From Astropecten irregularis (lineage: Eukaryota; Echinodermata; Asteroidea; Paxillosida; Astropectinidae): 64,000 nt of DNA. Made by a program: the position numbers and the translations under genes. The notes beneath the pieces were generated by a model. That model saw only the letters and a list, made by a program, of their open reading frames with translations, searched no databases and had not been told where the DNA came from. Of this stretch, positions 55,101 to 64,000 are shown in pieces (positions within the stretch are counted from its first letter, which is position 1; the number at the start of each line of letters is the position of its first letter). The stretch covers positions 19,691,662 to 19,755,661 of the forward strand of contig OZ020252.1 of assembly GCA_963971285.1 (NCBI GenBank), written 5' to 3'.

Positions 55101-56752
55101 AGGGACAAGGTTAACAAAGGTAATCAGTCAATAAAAACCGTTCATTGAAAGGGAAGGATACAAAGATAAATTGACTCAGGGAGAGGGATTCGAACCGACG
55201 ACCTCCAGAATGTCATACCGGTGCTCTACCAACTGAGCTATCCAGCCCTCTAGTTGGCGGCGTCCGAAATTTGTCAATTATCTTTATCGCCTTTCATTTA
55301 TGGTGGTTGGCTTTGTGAACAAAATGTAACCATAATTTGATCTTTGTACACATGGCAAAAATTAATGTTTGGAACATTTCTCTATAGATAGGATACACAT
55401 TAATGTCATTTCCATGTCTTCATTCTTGCACATTGACAATGTTGTCATGGTGAATGGCCATGAAACATAATGAACATTTCCGGCTTTGCTCTTAAGCCCT
55501 GCCAACATTAGCAACACCACGACTCCAATTGGTCAATGCGCACAATTTGACTGACAAGGCTGGAAGGGTCCATTTTTTTAATGAAAAGTAAGGTCTGGGC
55601 CCAATTTCATGGAATACGTTACCGTCAGCAAAAATTCCTTTGCTTACGGTAGCAGATTCCATGAAATAGATTCCACATGTAGCAGTGCCCATAAGCACAA
55701 AAATATAGGCCATATTAAACAGGTCCCATGAAATTGGGCTCTGAAAACCAATCAAGAGACATTATTTATGCGTGAGTCTTGGCAGACTATAAAAGCATAT
55801 TCAACAAGAACTAAGGCCCAGGGGAAAATGACTTTAGTCTGTTGGGGAGGGGGCGGGGCATCCAGACCTCGTTAAAGGGAGTGACAACACTCTTTTACTG
55901 TACCTCAACATGATTACCATACTGCAAATAGGCGACGCCATTAATGCCGATGATGAGCAGGAAAAATATGCCCAGACACCAGGCGGATCGGCTCAATCTA
56001 GACAACGACGTCGAGGGAGCAGGTGTTGGGTTGACCACTTGGGCGGTTCTGCCATTTCTTCTTCCCTGCACGGGTAACAAAGCATCTGATGGAAAACAAG
56101 AACCATTGATCTTTTAATGTGCATGGTAACAAACCAAATCAGAAACTTTATAGGTATGAAGATGGTGCTGGTAGGAACATATAAATAAAATATTTTTGCG
56201 AAAAATTCTGAACTGTCGTGACTCAACGGTTTGTACGTGATTTGTCCATAACCATGATAGCTTACGCCATCTACATCTTGATTTTCATCAGTTGTCAAGT
56301 TCATGAGAATGAAAGTACCCGGATGACCGGGACCGCGCTGTGTAGCAAAACATTAATGACAAATTGCCATTGAACATCTGTCTTTGACTGGGCAGTCTGG
56401 GGGTCACTGAATAGTGACTAAAAGTAAAACCATAGATGATGGATAGTTGTGATGATCGTATTTGTAACCCTAAGGTCCAAGTCCCCATGTCAGACCTCAG
56501 GCTAGGGTTACGATCATCGCAACTAGGAGTAGCCTAGGAGTAGGAGTAGGCCCTAACTGAGTAAAGCTAAAGGACATCAGCTCAGTCAGCAGGTCAGAGT
56601 CCGAACGGTTCATCATGAATTATCACACAATTCGAAGTTAAATCTTATTTACACTAATGCTAGGCCTAAGTGAAGATTTAAAAGCTTCAGTTAAGTTTTA
56701 AACCATTAAGCAGGAAAAAAGGTAAAAAATCTAGGGAGAACCGTTTACCCAT
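46186..56752 (-). CDS. NXPE-family protein (neurexophilin-like plus PC-esterase domain), about 589 aa
   Basis: Minus-strand exons in order: 56752-56749 (ATGG), 56085-55904, 49692-49339, 48986-48529 and 46957-46186. A signal anchor (SAWCLGIFFLLIIGINGVAY, about residues 35-54) predicts a type II Golgi membrane protein. The neurexophilin-like region includes Y-R-L-C-D-T-L-E, K-L-Y-G-G-D-Y and G-T-V-H-V-Q-V-L-L-I-K-S-S-E. The PC-esterase part has C-L-Q-G-R-S-M-Y-L-Y-G-D-S-T-L-R-Q-W (nucleophile serine about residue 394) and I-I-D-V-W-D-M-T-L-S-H...H-I-H-P, supplying acid and histidine. The family is thought to act on extracellular glycans or glycoproteins; substrate unknown. Exons 1 to 4 join in phase (1,0,0). 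Exon 4 ends in phase 2 with a strong donor, but the strongest acceptor (exon from 46976) would need phase 1; GAG at 46960-46958 gives the in-phase join used here. A microexon or sequence error is possible. The start exon is inferred from phase. Confidence 0.82.
46979..48122. other. First part of the last intron of the NXPE gene
   Basis: Contains GGGGCCGTCCATAAAGTACG at 47171-47190, a common opening of dispersed repeats, with G-runs nearby (47202-47260, 47560-47575). No extra NXPE exon is recognised. Confidence 0.45.
48123..48272. repeat. Hairpin MITE, family A copy 4, in NXPE last intron
   Basis: GGGGCCGATTTCACTAACGC at the left and TTAGTGAAATCGGCCC at the right; arms match except for a handful of substitutions near the loop. 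Confidence 0.85.
49078..49255. repeat. Family G element, half copy, between NXPE exons 4 and 3
   Basis: AAAAGGTACAGTACAGGTTT to AGACCGAAATCAGTTTTGAT: one arm and the centre only. It ends about 85 bp from exon 3. Confidence 0.65.
50527..50675. repeat. Hairpin MITE, family B copy 5, NXPE intron 2
   Basis: GGGACGATTTCATGAAGCCC at the left and GTTTGGTGAAATCGACCCCC at the right; centre CGTAACTCGAGTTACGAAGG. Arms largely complementary. Confidence 0.75.
51346..51551. mobile_element. pogo/Tigger-type MITE, 206 bp
   Basis: CAGTGGACTGAACGCTGC at the left; TGGTGTTCCACTG at the right; flanked by TA on both sides (51344-51345, 51552-51553). CTATAACGAA and TTCGTTATAG are internal complements. TA target and CAGTGG ends fit Tc1/mariner-pogo non-autonomous elements. 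Sits in NXPE intron 2. Confidence 0.65.
51905..52395. repeat. Element with repeated 22 bp inverted motif GTTTTCACGAACTGACGAATC
   Basis: The motif occurs at about 51908 and 52335 in one orientation and its complement (GATTCGTCAGTTCGTGAAAA) at about 52134, 52207 and 52372. The piece between is rich in GCGCGCG and GCATGCGC. The outermost copies form terminal inverted repeats of a roughly 485 bp unit. Family not recognised. Confidence 0.6.
52495..52742. repeat. Family C foldback element, NXPE intron 2
   Basis: GGGGCCAATTTCATAGAGCT at the left and GCAGCTCTATGAAATTGGCC followed by CC at the right. Arms contain TTGCTAAGCATGACATTTCT and TTTTTGGCTGACCATGA. The most complete C copy. Confidence 0.85.
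52743..54147. other. NXPE intron 2, unassigned
   Basis: No exon recognised. A ten-G run lies at 52925-52935. ORFs up to 106 codons lack motifs. Confidence 0.5.
54148..54295. repeat. Hairpin element, family J, NXPE intron 2
   Basis: GGGCTAGATTTCACCAAACA with CTAAGATTAATCTTAAGATG on the left; ACTTAAGATCAATCTTAGTG with CTTCATGAAATCGGCCC on the right. Ends resemble families A, B and C, while the interior differs. Confidence 0.65.
54515..54640. repeat. Dispersed repeat, family K copy 1
   Basis: GGTTCTGAAAGGGGCAAGGC to GCCAAGAACCAGGGCAACGA. An inverted, diverged copy lies at 60995-61130 (CGTTGCCCTGGTTCTTGGCC). Confidence 0.55.
55167..55275 (-). repeat. tRNA-headed SINE, NXPE intron 2
   Basis: Minus strand: GGCTGGATAGCTCAGTTGGT, AGAGCACCGGTATGACATTC, then GAGGTCGTCGGTTCGAATCC. 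A and B boxes are intact. The best-preserved SINE head in the window. Confidence 0.7.
55599..55742. repeat. Hairpin element, family L, NXPE intron 2
   Basis: GGCCCAATTTCATGGAATAC, TCCTTTGCTTACGGTAGCAG, then CCCATGAAATTGGGCTC. Ends again share the CCAATTTCAT/ATGAAATTGG motif. Confidence 0.55.
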
Positions 56753-57167
56753 CCTGTCTCAAATTCGGTGCGATCGGATGTCTTGCGTTAACTTCTTCGT
56801 CATTGATCGAATGTCTGTTTACAGTGCAGTTTAGCATGCGCTGAGTGAAAAAGAAGCCTGGGAACCGATGTTGGGACAGCATGCACCCGACTAAATCAAA
56901 GCCGGATCCGAATCGATTGGATATGGCTTGAAATTACACACATGTCTATGGAAGCCGCTAGCTATCTTAACTAGCAACATCACTGCCAGACATGTAGCGG
57001 CTTGCATACACGCCGCCGCGCTGGGGGTGGGAGTTATGTAATGGCTGCAACTACCGGCACCGTTATGTAACGGTCAAAATAATTGAATTAGACAAGCATA
57101 AATTAATCGTGTGCTCTTTGTCCACAAGACAAAATTGAAAATTGTGTCCATTCTCTCACTGAAAATG
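56753..57167. other. 5' flank of the NXPE gene
   Basis: Upstream region of the minus-strand gene. A GC-richer patch (GCCGCCGCGCTGGGGGTGGG near 57010) and two GTTATGTAA words are visible. No TATA box at a fixed distance is evident. Confidence 0.4.
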
Positions 57168-57491
57168 TAATGCTTTGGTTTTTGTCAAAGAAACTCATGG
57201 GCAATCAGTAAAAGTCATCTGTTCCCAGTCCCATTATACGGTGCCGACTTTTTGTGAAAATAAAGGGGGGGAAAGGCCCACGAATTTGTTTTTGAATCTT
57301 TTAACCAAAATTTTCCATCTTTTAAAGATGAAACATAATTTTGTCGGTCGTTGCTTTTACAAAACTTGCTAAATACAACATTTCGGGGGGGGGGATCTTT
57401 TATATAACGATATGTTTTTCAGCACGGCATCTACCTGTGAACTTTTATTCTGTTTTGTTGAGTGCCAAAGTATGTGATACTACCTTTAAAA
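57168..57491. repeat. Family G variant
   Basis: AATGCTTTGGTTTTTGTCAA, CCAGTCCCATTATACGGTGC, TTTTAAAGATGAAACATAAT, GCCAAAGTATGTGATACTAC. Decayed but in family order. Confidence 0.6.
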
Positions 57492-57852
57492 CTTTAAAAC
57501 CGGCAGACACTGCGAATTGTAATGATGACTATTTTACAAATTCAAAATTTTCCGAACACTATTACTGAACTTTAAGAAGTTCTGACATTTCAGAAAATTA
57601 ATGTTGCTTTTATAGATCTCTCAAAATCAATGACGGCCTCAATAAAAACAAAAACAAATTAAAAGCCATTTATATGGATGTACAATTTTTTAAATGCCGC
57701 GATTGACCAGTGAATTTTATGTTTATAATTATTGAGGGGCTCAAGCTCACCATATCTCAATTTCATTTAAAAAAATTGAAATTGAATTTCAATTCCTAAA
57801 GATTATCTTTATTTCTATTTGACTCATTTTGATTTTTTAAGAAGCGGTACTC

Positions 57853-57915
57853 CTTGTAAGTTGATAGAGCGCCGGTACGGTGTTCCGGGTTGGCTGGTTC
57901 GAATCCCGATCCCGC
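57853..57915 (+). repeat. tRNA-headed SINE fragment
   Basis: AGTTGATAGAGCGCCGGTAC then GGCTGGTTCGAATCCCGATC: half of the A box and an intact B box. Confidence 0.55.
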
Positions 57916-57971
57916 TTATTAATAGTGGGCATGGAATCATGATTATTTCTTTACTTTCCCGTTTTAGTGGC

Positions 57972-58140
57972 CCTTTTCTAAACCTTGGCTCCGGCTCAGG
58001 CTCAGGCTCCGGCTCTATTTCCTGAATACATTTCCAAATAAACTTAAAGGTTGTCGAAATACAGGCTTTTGGCTGCGGTTTGGAAGTTTTTGAACAAGAA
58101 AACATTCAAAACAGCCTATAGACAGCTTCAGCCTCACAAC
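57972..58140. repeat. Family D, partial copy
   Basis: CTAAACCTTGGCTCCGGCTC, CAGGCTCAGGCTCCGGCTC and TTTTGGCTGCGGTTTGGAAG match one arm and the centre of D elements. The other arm is missing. Confidence 0.55.
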
Positions 58141-58523
58141 CACTGCAACTTGAATTTACCGAGTACAATAATTTTTAGCATGACAGCCATGCTGTGCCAA
58201 AATTCAAGACACTTCAAAGTGTTATAGCGCCACCATTCGTCTTCTATTAGAACCATCATGGCGGCTATTTCGTTTTGACCAATGAATGTGGTTTATTATG
58301 GTCACATGAACAGCTATCGCCAATGAAATTGTTGTTATGTACACTTAGTAGCCGGCTGCGATTAGACACTTCGTGCATATTACGATTGCCATAAAATGCT
58401 CAGTCTGATGTGAAAGGACACTTTCTTTGGACGATTTCTTCTCGATTTTAAGACGTAATCTTCGAGAGTTTAACGTTTTATTGATTCTGTGTTCGGGCTC
58501 TAGCGAAGAAGCAGGCTGTCACG

Positions 58524-58543
58524 ATGTATCACCGTAACACTGG
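58524..58543 (+). CDS. Putative first coding exon of an unidentified gene (low confidence)
   Basis: ATG at 58524 opens M-Y-H-R-N-T and is followed by a strong donor (GG/GTGAGT at 58544). Upstream lie CCAAT words (58281 and 58320) and ATGGCGGCT (58258), a YY1-like word typical of TATA-less promoters of broadly expressed genes. No downstream exon was recognised before the window ends. Divergent from the NXPE gene, whose start is 1.8 kb away. Confidence 0.35.
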
Positions 58544-58904
58544 GTGAGTTTGCCCCGAAAAACCTTTGATTAAAAAACCGTCAGTTGACTTGCCCCTGCC
58601 CGATTTGTACACGTCTGTCATCTCGACAGCATTTTTGTAAATAACCAAACCAGTTTTCCTCTCCAGTTAGCCATGCTTAGCGGTACTCACAGAAGGCCCC
58701 AGTTAGCAATGACAACACTTGGGTGATTGTGTAGATTAGGAACCAGTAGAACATCTCCATTGAGTTCAGTAACACAGCTTGTATTGTATTTGTAGCCGGC
58801 TTAGTAAAAGTTAAGTGAAGACTTAAAGTTAAACTGAATCAGTGAATGTTAGCATGTTTTGATGTTATGATGTTGCAAATTAATGCAAGTCACTTCTCAG
58901 CCTA

Positions 58905-59062
58905 CTGATTTCACTAACGCTTTGCGATCATCGCTAAAGCCTAAATCCATCAATAAATAAATGGAAGAAAGATCGCTACTTTGCGCAACAATTTTCCGTT
59001 TAGCGATGGATTGGATTTGGGCTAATTTAGCAATGATCGCAAAGGCGTTAGTGTAGTCAACC
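58905..59062. repeat. Hairpin MITE, family A copy 5, degenerate
   Basis: CTGATTTCACTAACGCTTTG, CATCGCTAAAGCCTAAATCC, then GTTTAGCGATGGATTGG and GCAAAGGCGTTAGTGTAGTC. More mutated than the other A copies. Confidence 0.7.
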
Positions 59063-62000
59063 TCGATTGATCCTGTGGCTGTGACTGTCCACTGTCTCTG
59101 ACACTGGCACTGCCTGGCATGGGCCTATTGATTTGTTAATTTATTTTTGTCACTCTTTTTTGAAGGTTAGTGTGCTTTAGTCCACAAGGATTATTTTCAG
59201 ACCCCATAATTTCCCTAAAAAAAATCTAAGCCCTGCCCTCTTTCCACAAATTTAACCTTGCTATATTTGAAGAGGACATCAGAACTGGTCAAAGTGAGTT
59301 AGTTTACTGTAGAAGCCATGTCTGAATTTCCTGAAAATAATCCATGTGGACTAAAGCACACTAACCCCCTTTTTTTCATTTGTACAAATGAGGTTGACCT
59401 GCAAAGAATGGAACCTTGAGTAATGTTCTCTTTATGATGCTGACCCTATTTTTGGTGAATTCGGATCAATAATAAATGAGAGGAAAATGTGACTCTCTAA
59501 CCTGACTTTCAGACAATGACACTCCCAGATTAGAGCGACCGTACGGAATACGTTATGTTGCATACAGTGCATGCAGCTACGAACGGGGATACCGAATGTT
59601 ACGATCCAGGGCTCGAAATATCAACTAACATGCTCAGGAGACTGGAGCAGGCTAGTCAAAACGTTGAGACCTTACGAGAAGTGAGAACAAAATAGAAGTT
59701 CGAAAGCACGAACAATTTGTACAAGGTGTTTCCGCAAACCGATCCACATGTATACCAACTGTCAACGTGCAAAACCTCAAATCTTTCGAGAAATTTGTTT
59801 GTTTACCGGTACACAGAATCAGTAAAAACAAAATGTTTACTGTTGGTATTCCATATTCCCCTCCCCAGGGGCAAAGGCCTTCTCTTCTCCTCCTATTGGA
59901 TTTGTTGTTCTCTCCGTGTGATTAATTAATACTCGTTATGAAAATACATGTGTACATAAATGATAATTTAAAGAAACAAACTCCCTAGAATTCTGCAATA
60001 TTTCTGCCTGATACAAATTTCTTCTCTAAAGTTGCAATGCTTTGCCCAATTTGGGAAATGTATTTTGATGCCAAAATTACACCCTCGGCCCCTATTGAAT
60101 CAAGATTGCGTCAAAGCTCTATACGAACGATGCATGATGCACAATGATAGTATGTAATTTTTGCGGCATTGAAGAACAAAACACAATTGTCTAAGAACTT
60201 GTCATGAAGTCTAGCAGGTGCTACACAGTCCATTAATCGCGCTGGCACGATCAATCGAGTAAGTTTGAGAATGAACTAATCGAGTAATCGACACAAGAAT
60301 GTAATCGCAATTAATCGATTAATAGCCCAAGCCTATTTCTATCGCTCTCTAAAAAAAAAAGCGAATGTTAATTAGTGAATACTGTACATTACCCCTGTAA
60401 ACATGGTAAATTATTATTATATTTTAGTAATATTCATTAGTGTACATACATGTATGTTTTCTTCACCCGTACATTTTTCCCCGTAATATTATGCATAATG
60501 TACACGTGTACAATGTACACGATGCACTGTATATGATGTTATAAAAACTTTATTAACCACTGAATGGTCTGTCCACCTGCATCACGGGTCAATACTTGAC
60601 TGGCAGCTCATTAACCCACTGCACACACCGATGGGAATACTTGCAAGACTGTTGCATTGTGTTGTATTAGTCGCCTCATGTACAATGCATAGCATGATGC
60701 ATGTAATCATTTCTACTTCATCAACCTTGATCAATGACAATAAAGGTTGGCTAGCATTTCAAGCATGCATCTCACTGCCATTGTCAAAGTCCTTGATACA
60801 TACTGTACATCATATGTGATGTGATGTAGGTATGCATTTATTCCTCCAGTCCTTACTTGCTTACTAGACGTTGTAATACACGGATAGCAGTTCCGTTCAA
60901 AAACTAGTTCAACCTTTTTCAAAATTTAGTTTGTAGTTTAACTAGGTGCATTCATAGTTATTACATTAAAATTAATATTCAAGCCTGGAAATAAATGGAG
61001 GGCACGTAAGCCACAGCCTTCGTTGCCCTGGTTCTTGGCCTTGGTTCCCCTTCAAATATTTCCATAGATATTATGATTTTCCAATGGAAGTGCAATGGAA
61101 ACTTGGCCTTGCCCTCACCAAACCTTATTTCCAGCCCTGAATTATCTTTATCTAATGTAACAGGATGCTACAAAATTTTCATAGCAAATGAAAAAATCGT
61201 TGCAAAAAAAGCATTGCAACTAACGAGCAGACCTTAGGAAGACATTTTAAAAGCAGGGCTGGAACTTTGTGTTACAAATTTGACCGGAAAAATATTTCTA
61301 CATTTTTGAAATTTAATTTTTGAAGGTGGTTGAAAATAAAGAATTTTGAATAAAAGGAGCCTTAAGTTTTCAATAATTAATTATTTTTAAGTGCAGGAGT
61401 GGAATTTGGTTGATTCTTGAACTTGGGAAAGTTACAATACATGTTATAATACAGTATGTCCGGAGTAGAAACTGGAAACATGGGAAAATTTAAACATGTG
61501 CATTTGACATGTCTGCGGTCTGTACCTGATATGCCCCACCATGTTGCTAGAAAGTAAATGTCAGGCCTGCCATATTTTATTCATATTTCCCAGAAATTTC
61601 CATTTTGCGGAAAGTAAAGATCTGCTTACAATATCAGTAATTACTAATCACAAACCTGAACATTGTTTTAAGTCGCCCCCACAAACTAAACAAAACATGT
61701 GCCACGAATTCATATACAAGTAATTCCCCCTACGCCAATTACATATACTGAACAATTATTTGCATGCATTAACCATTATTGACACAACTTTCATGAAAAT
61801 GCATTGATCACAAACATGACAAGAGTTTGCAAAGTGTTTTATAGTGTGGGGAATTACTTTCTGTATTTTAAAATTATTGTCTGAAAAATTATTTTTCATA
61901 AAATGTCATATTTTTCAATTTAAACTTCCTATGGTTCATTTACATGTAGGCCTAAACCTGTCCTCACATACATCATTCATACATGTACACTGAGAGCTAC

Positions 62001-62268
62001 ATGTACAATTTGATCATTAAAAATGTGGCCGACTAATTTGATATTCGTTTTAATTGGACTCTGCCTGTTCCATCAAAATACAATTATTGTGTGCACGATG
62101 TGTACAGTACTGTACATGTATAATGTACAATAAAATGGGGAAAATTTGAGTGTTTTGTTTGTCATGTTTTATTTGAAGGTTTTTAATAGTGGCTGGTGAT
62201 TCTTAACTTTGATAACTGTGTCCTTCTCAAGACCACACAATCTAACTCGCAGAAAATGTAAATGTTTT
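59063..62268. other. Unassigned DNA downstream of the putative exon
   Basis: AT-rich; no exon can be supported. TGTACATGTA/GTACAC words cluster at 60440-60540, and family K copy 2 lies at 60995-61130. If the exon at 58524 is real, this is its first intron. Confidence 0.45.
60995..61130. repeat. Dispersed repeat, family K copy 2, inverted
   Basis: GCCTTCGTTGCCCTGGTTCT with TCCATTGCACTTCC-type complement; inverted relative to 54515-54640. Confidence 0.5.
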
Positions 62269-62633
62269 AAAGGTATAATACATGATTGGTAAAGGTCGAC
62301 ATAGCAGCACTCGCTCACTTGACTGATCCAGCATAGCTACATGAAATAGTGAACCTGTGAAAATTTGAGCTCAATCGGGCATCTGAGTCACAAGAAATTA
62401 GCGAAAACCAGACTCATTTTTTCTTATGAAACTTAGAGAATGGTTTTGATCTTACCCCAAGATCAAAACTGTTTTCGGTTTTTGTTTGACTATTTTCTGG
62501 ATAAATACACCATTTCAGGCGGAAATATTTTAGCGGTATGTTTCTATCAGCAGCATCTTTATACCCTGAAAGTTAAATGTAAATCTGTGAACATTTCTGT
62601 GATTATACCAATCCTGTACTGTACCTTTAACTG
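62269..62633. repeat. Family G element, complete
   Basis: AAAGGTATAATACATGATTG at the left and CCAATCCTGTACTGTACCTT at the right, with CTGAGTCACAAGAAATTAGC, CCCAAGATCAAAACTGTTTT and ACACCATTTCAGGCGGAAAT. The same sub-type as in intron 1 of gene 1. Confidence 0.75.
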
Positions 62634-62994
62634 TGTATTACTATTAGTAACAGTACATATAATATTTAACACTGTATGGAGCTGTAGTTCAATAATAATG
62701 TTATTAATGTATGCATGTATACTTCTATCATGTCTATATGTAGGTTAAATGGTTTTCTGCTGAAGGGTAAATGTAATGAATAGCGCTCTGCACTAATGAC
62801 GTCACAAAATCCCCGGATGTCAGACAAACATTGACTCACACACGTAGTGTACATGCACGCGCACACCCACGCACGCGTGCATGGTTGCAATGTTTGTCTG
62901 AGGTCCGGTGCTATTTTTAGCGCAAGTGCGGAGCGCTTTTGCCCTTTTGAACATGAATATAAATGATTTTAGTCGGGAGATAGATAATATGCAA

Positions 62995-63052
62995 ATTAGG
63001 CTTGCCCTTCACCGACGTGGATGAGCACTGCGTGCTTGTTGAGTGCATCCTT
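62995..63052 (+). repeat. Fragment of the SINE-like repeat at 10375-10632
   Basis: AGGCTTGCCCTTCACCGACG then TGGATGAGCACTGCGTGCTT and GTTGAGTGCATCC match the 3' part of that repeat in the opposite orientation. Confidence 0.55.
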
Positions 63053-63819
63053 TTAAAATCGAATTTTTAAAGCAAATTTTATAATTTTAATACTCATCAT
63101 GTTCATGCGTAAAAGTGTGTACACTCTTTCTGCCAAGGTCAGGTTAATGTTCATGGTACATGTAGGCCTATTATTTATCAGTTTATTCACCTTTTCCAAC
63201 ATGTCCAACAGCGAAACAATCCGAAATAGCATTGTACAGGAACAGTTAACAAAAACAACATACACATTGACCCTAAAATATGTACATAAAATACATATTA
63301 AAGATAGATTTCGTGATTTATTGATACTTGTAAGACTTAAGGATAAAAATATACTTAATACCTAAAGATAAAAAATGAATAAATAAATAAAAATGATTAA
63401 CTTGGTGAACTCATCCATCCGAAATAGCAGAAATTGCACGATAAATTTGTGCCCGAAAACTTCCAAGGCTGTCAACACGTTAGAAATTCTGTCCAGACAA
63501 AGCCACACTTTGTGACGTCAACACCACTCGTATATCGTGTTCATTGGCAAACCTTGTCCGCCTCGCAGGCACATATAAACTGTTTACACGTAGTTCACTA
63601 CCAGGTAATATTGTCTAAGATGACAGAACACACTATGTTTGTGTACCATGTAGGCTTTATGTAAACATTCTCACAAATTAGTCTTTCCAAGCCTTAGGCC
63701 TACATATGTACTGCATTTGTGTAGTGAAACTACATGTAATAGGACATTGCTATTCTGGCATTTGGTTAAATTTTGATATTCTCAAAACTTGTCCAAAATC
63801 TGTCGTTTTTACTTTGGCC
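63053..63819. other. Unassigned DNA
   Basis: AT-rich, nothing recognised; short ORFs only. Confidence 0.5.
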
Positions 63820-63950
63820 TTAGACTTTGAGAAAGATCCTGCTAGGATTGAAACACGTCAGACCCTCCTGTAACTCCTTAAAGCATTTTACAAATTTCAG
63901 GTCAGTTTTGGGGCTGATGAGCAGTTTGCAGTGCTTTACTTGTATTTTTG
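63820..63950 (+). repeat. Penelope-like / hammerhead-like fragment
   Basis: TTTGAGAAAGATCCTGCTAG, GATTGAAACACGTCAGACCC, then GGGGCTGATGAGCAGTTTGC. Parallels 36695-36815 with the same spacing of about 45 bp between GTC and CTGATGAG. Confidence 0.5.
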
Positions 63951-64000
63951 TTACTTTGGGGTTATTTTGAGTTCCACCGTGGTTCCTTCCAGTTCCCTTT

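Noticed and set aside
1-64000. CRISPR arrays, operons, bacterial promoters or rRNA genes
   Set aside because: The window is spliced animal DNA; none of the repeats shows spacer structure and no rRNA sequence is seen.

Overview
The window is animal nuclear DNA: AT-rich, spliced genes with GT-AG introns, tRNA-derived SINEs and very many short foldback elements. An invertebrate deuterostome, most likely an echinoderm (hemichordate possible), is inferred from a neurotrophin-type ligand, an NXPE-family gene and many AGGCCTA and TACATGTA words. Species cannot be read from the sequence.

The main content is a head-to-tail cluster of three secreted cystine-knot ligand genes on the plus strand, each rebuilt exon by exon with consistent splice phases: gene 1 (3595-8401, 6 exons, 275 aa), gene 2 (19644-25665, 4 exons, 228 aa) and gene 3 (33056-37113, 5 exons, 219 aa). 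Each has a signal-peptide exon ending in phase 1, a short prodomain with a shared I-[AS]-F-x3-K-P motif, a basic cleavage site at the last prodomain exon junction, and a C-terminal neurotrophin/Spätzle-type cystine knot ending in W-x2-[IV]-x4-C-C-x-C. Each has a TATA-like box about 200-265 bp before its ATG. Genes 2 and 3 are closest to each other. Gene 1 is more divergent, carries a four-cysteine insertion in the knot, and keeps the C-x-G-I-D...S-x-C-x-T-T-x-x-x-V-R-A-L pattern of vertebrate neurotrophins.

On the minus strand, 46186-56752 holds an NXPE-family gene (neurexophilin-like region plus PC-esterase domain) of about 590 aa with a type II membrane anchor. A candidate first exon of an unidentified plus-strand gene lies at 58524-58543. 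Two weak ORFs (26458-26795 minus, 42602-42830 plus) are listed with low confidence.

The rest is intergenic and intronic DNA full of repeats: several hairpin MITE families whose ends share one GGGSCCRATTTCA-like motif (called A, B, C, J, L here), a GAGCC-rich palindromic family (D), family E, a roughly 340 bp inverted-repeat family (G), family H, tRNA-headed SINEs, Penelope-like or hammerhead-like fragments, a 714 bp Mutator-like foldback element with 9 bp target duplications nested in a G element, a pogo-like MITE, and GGTT-type satellites. Family letters are labels for this window only.
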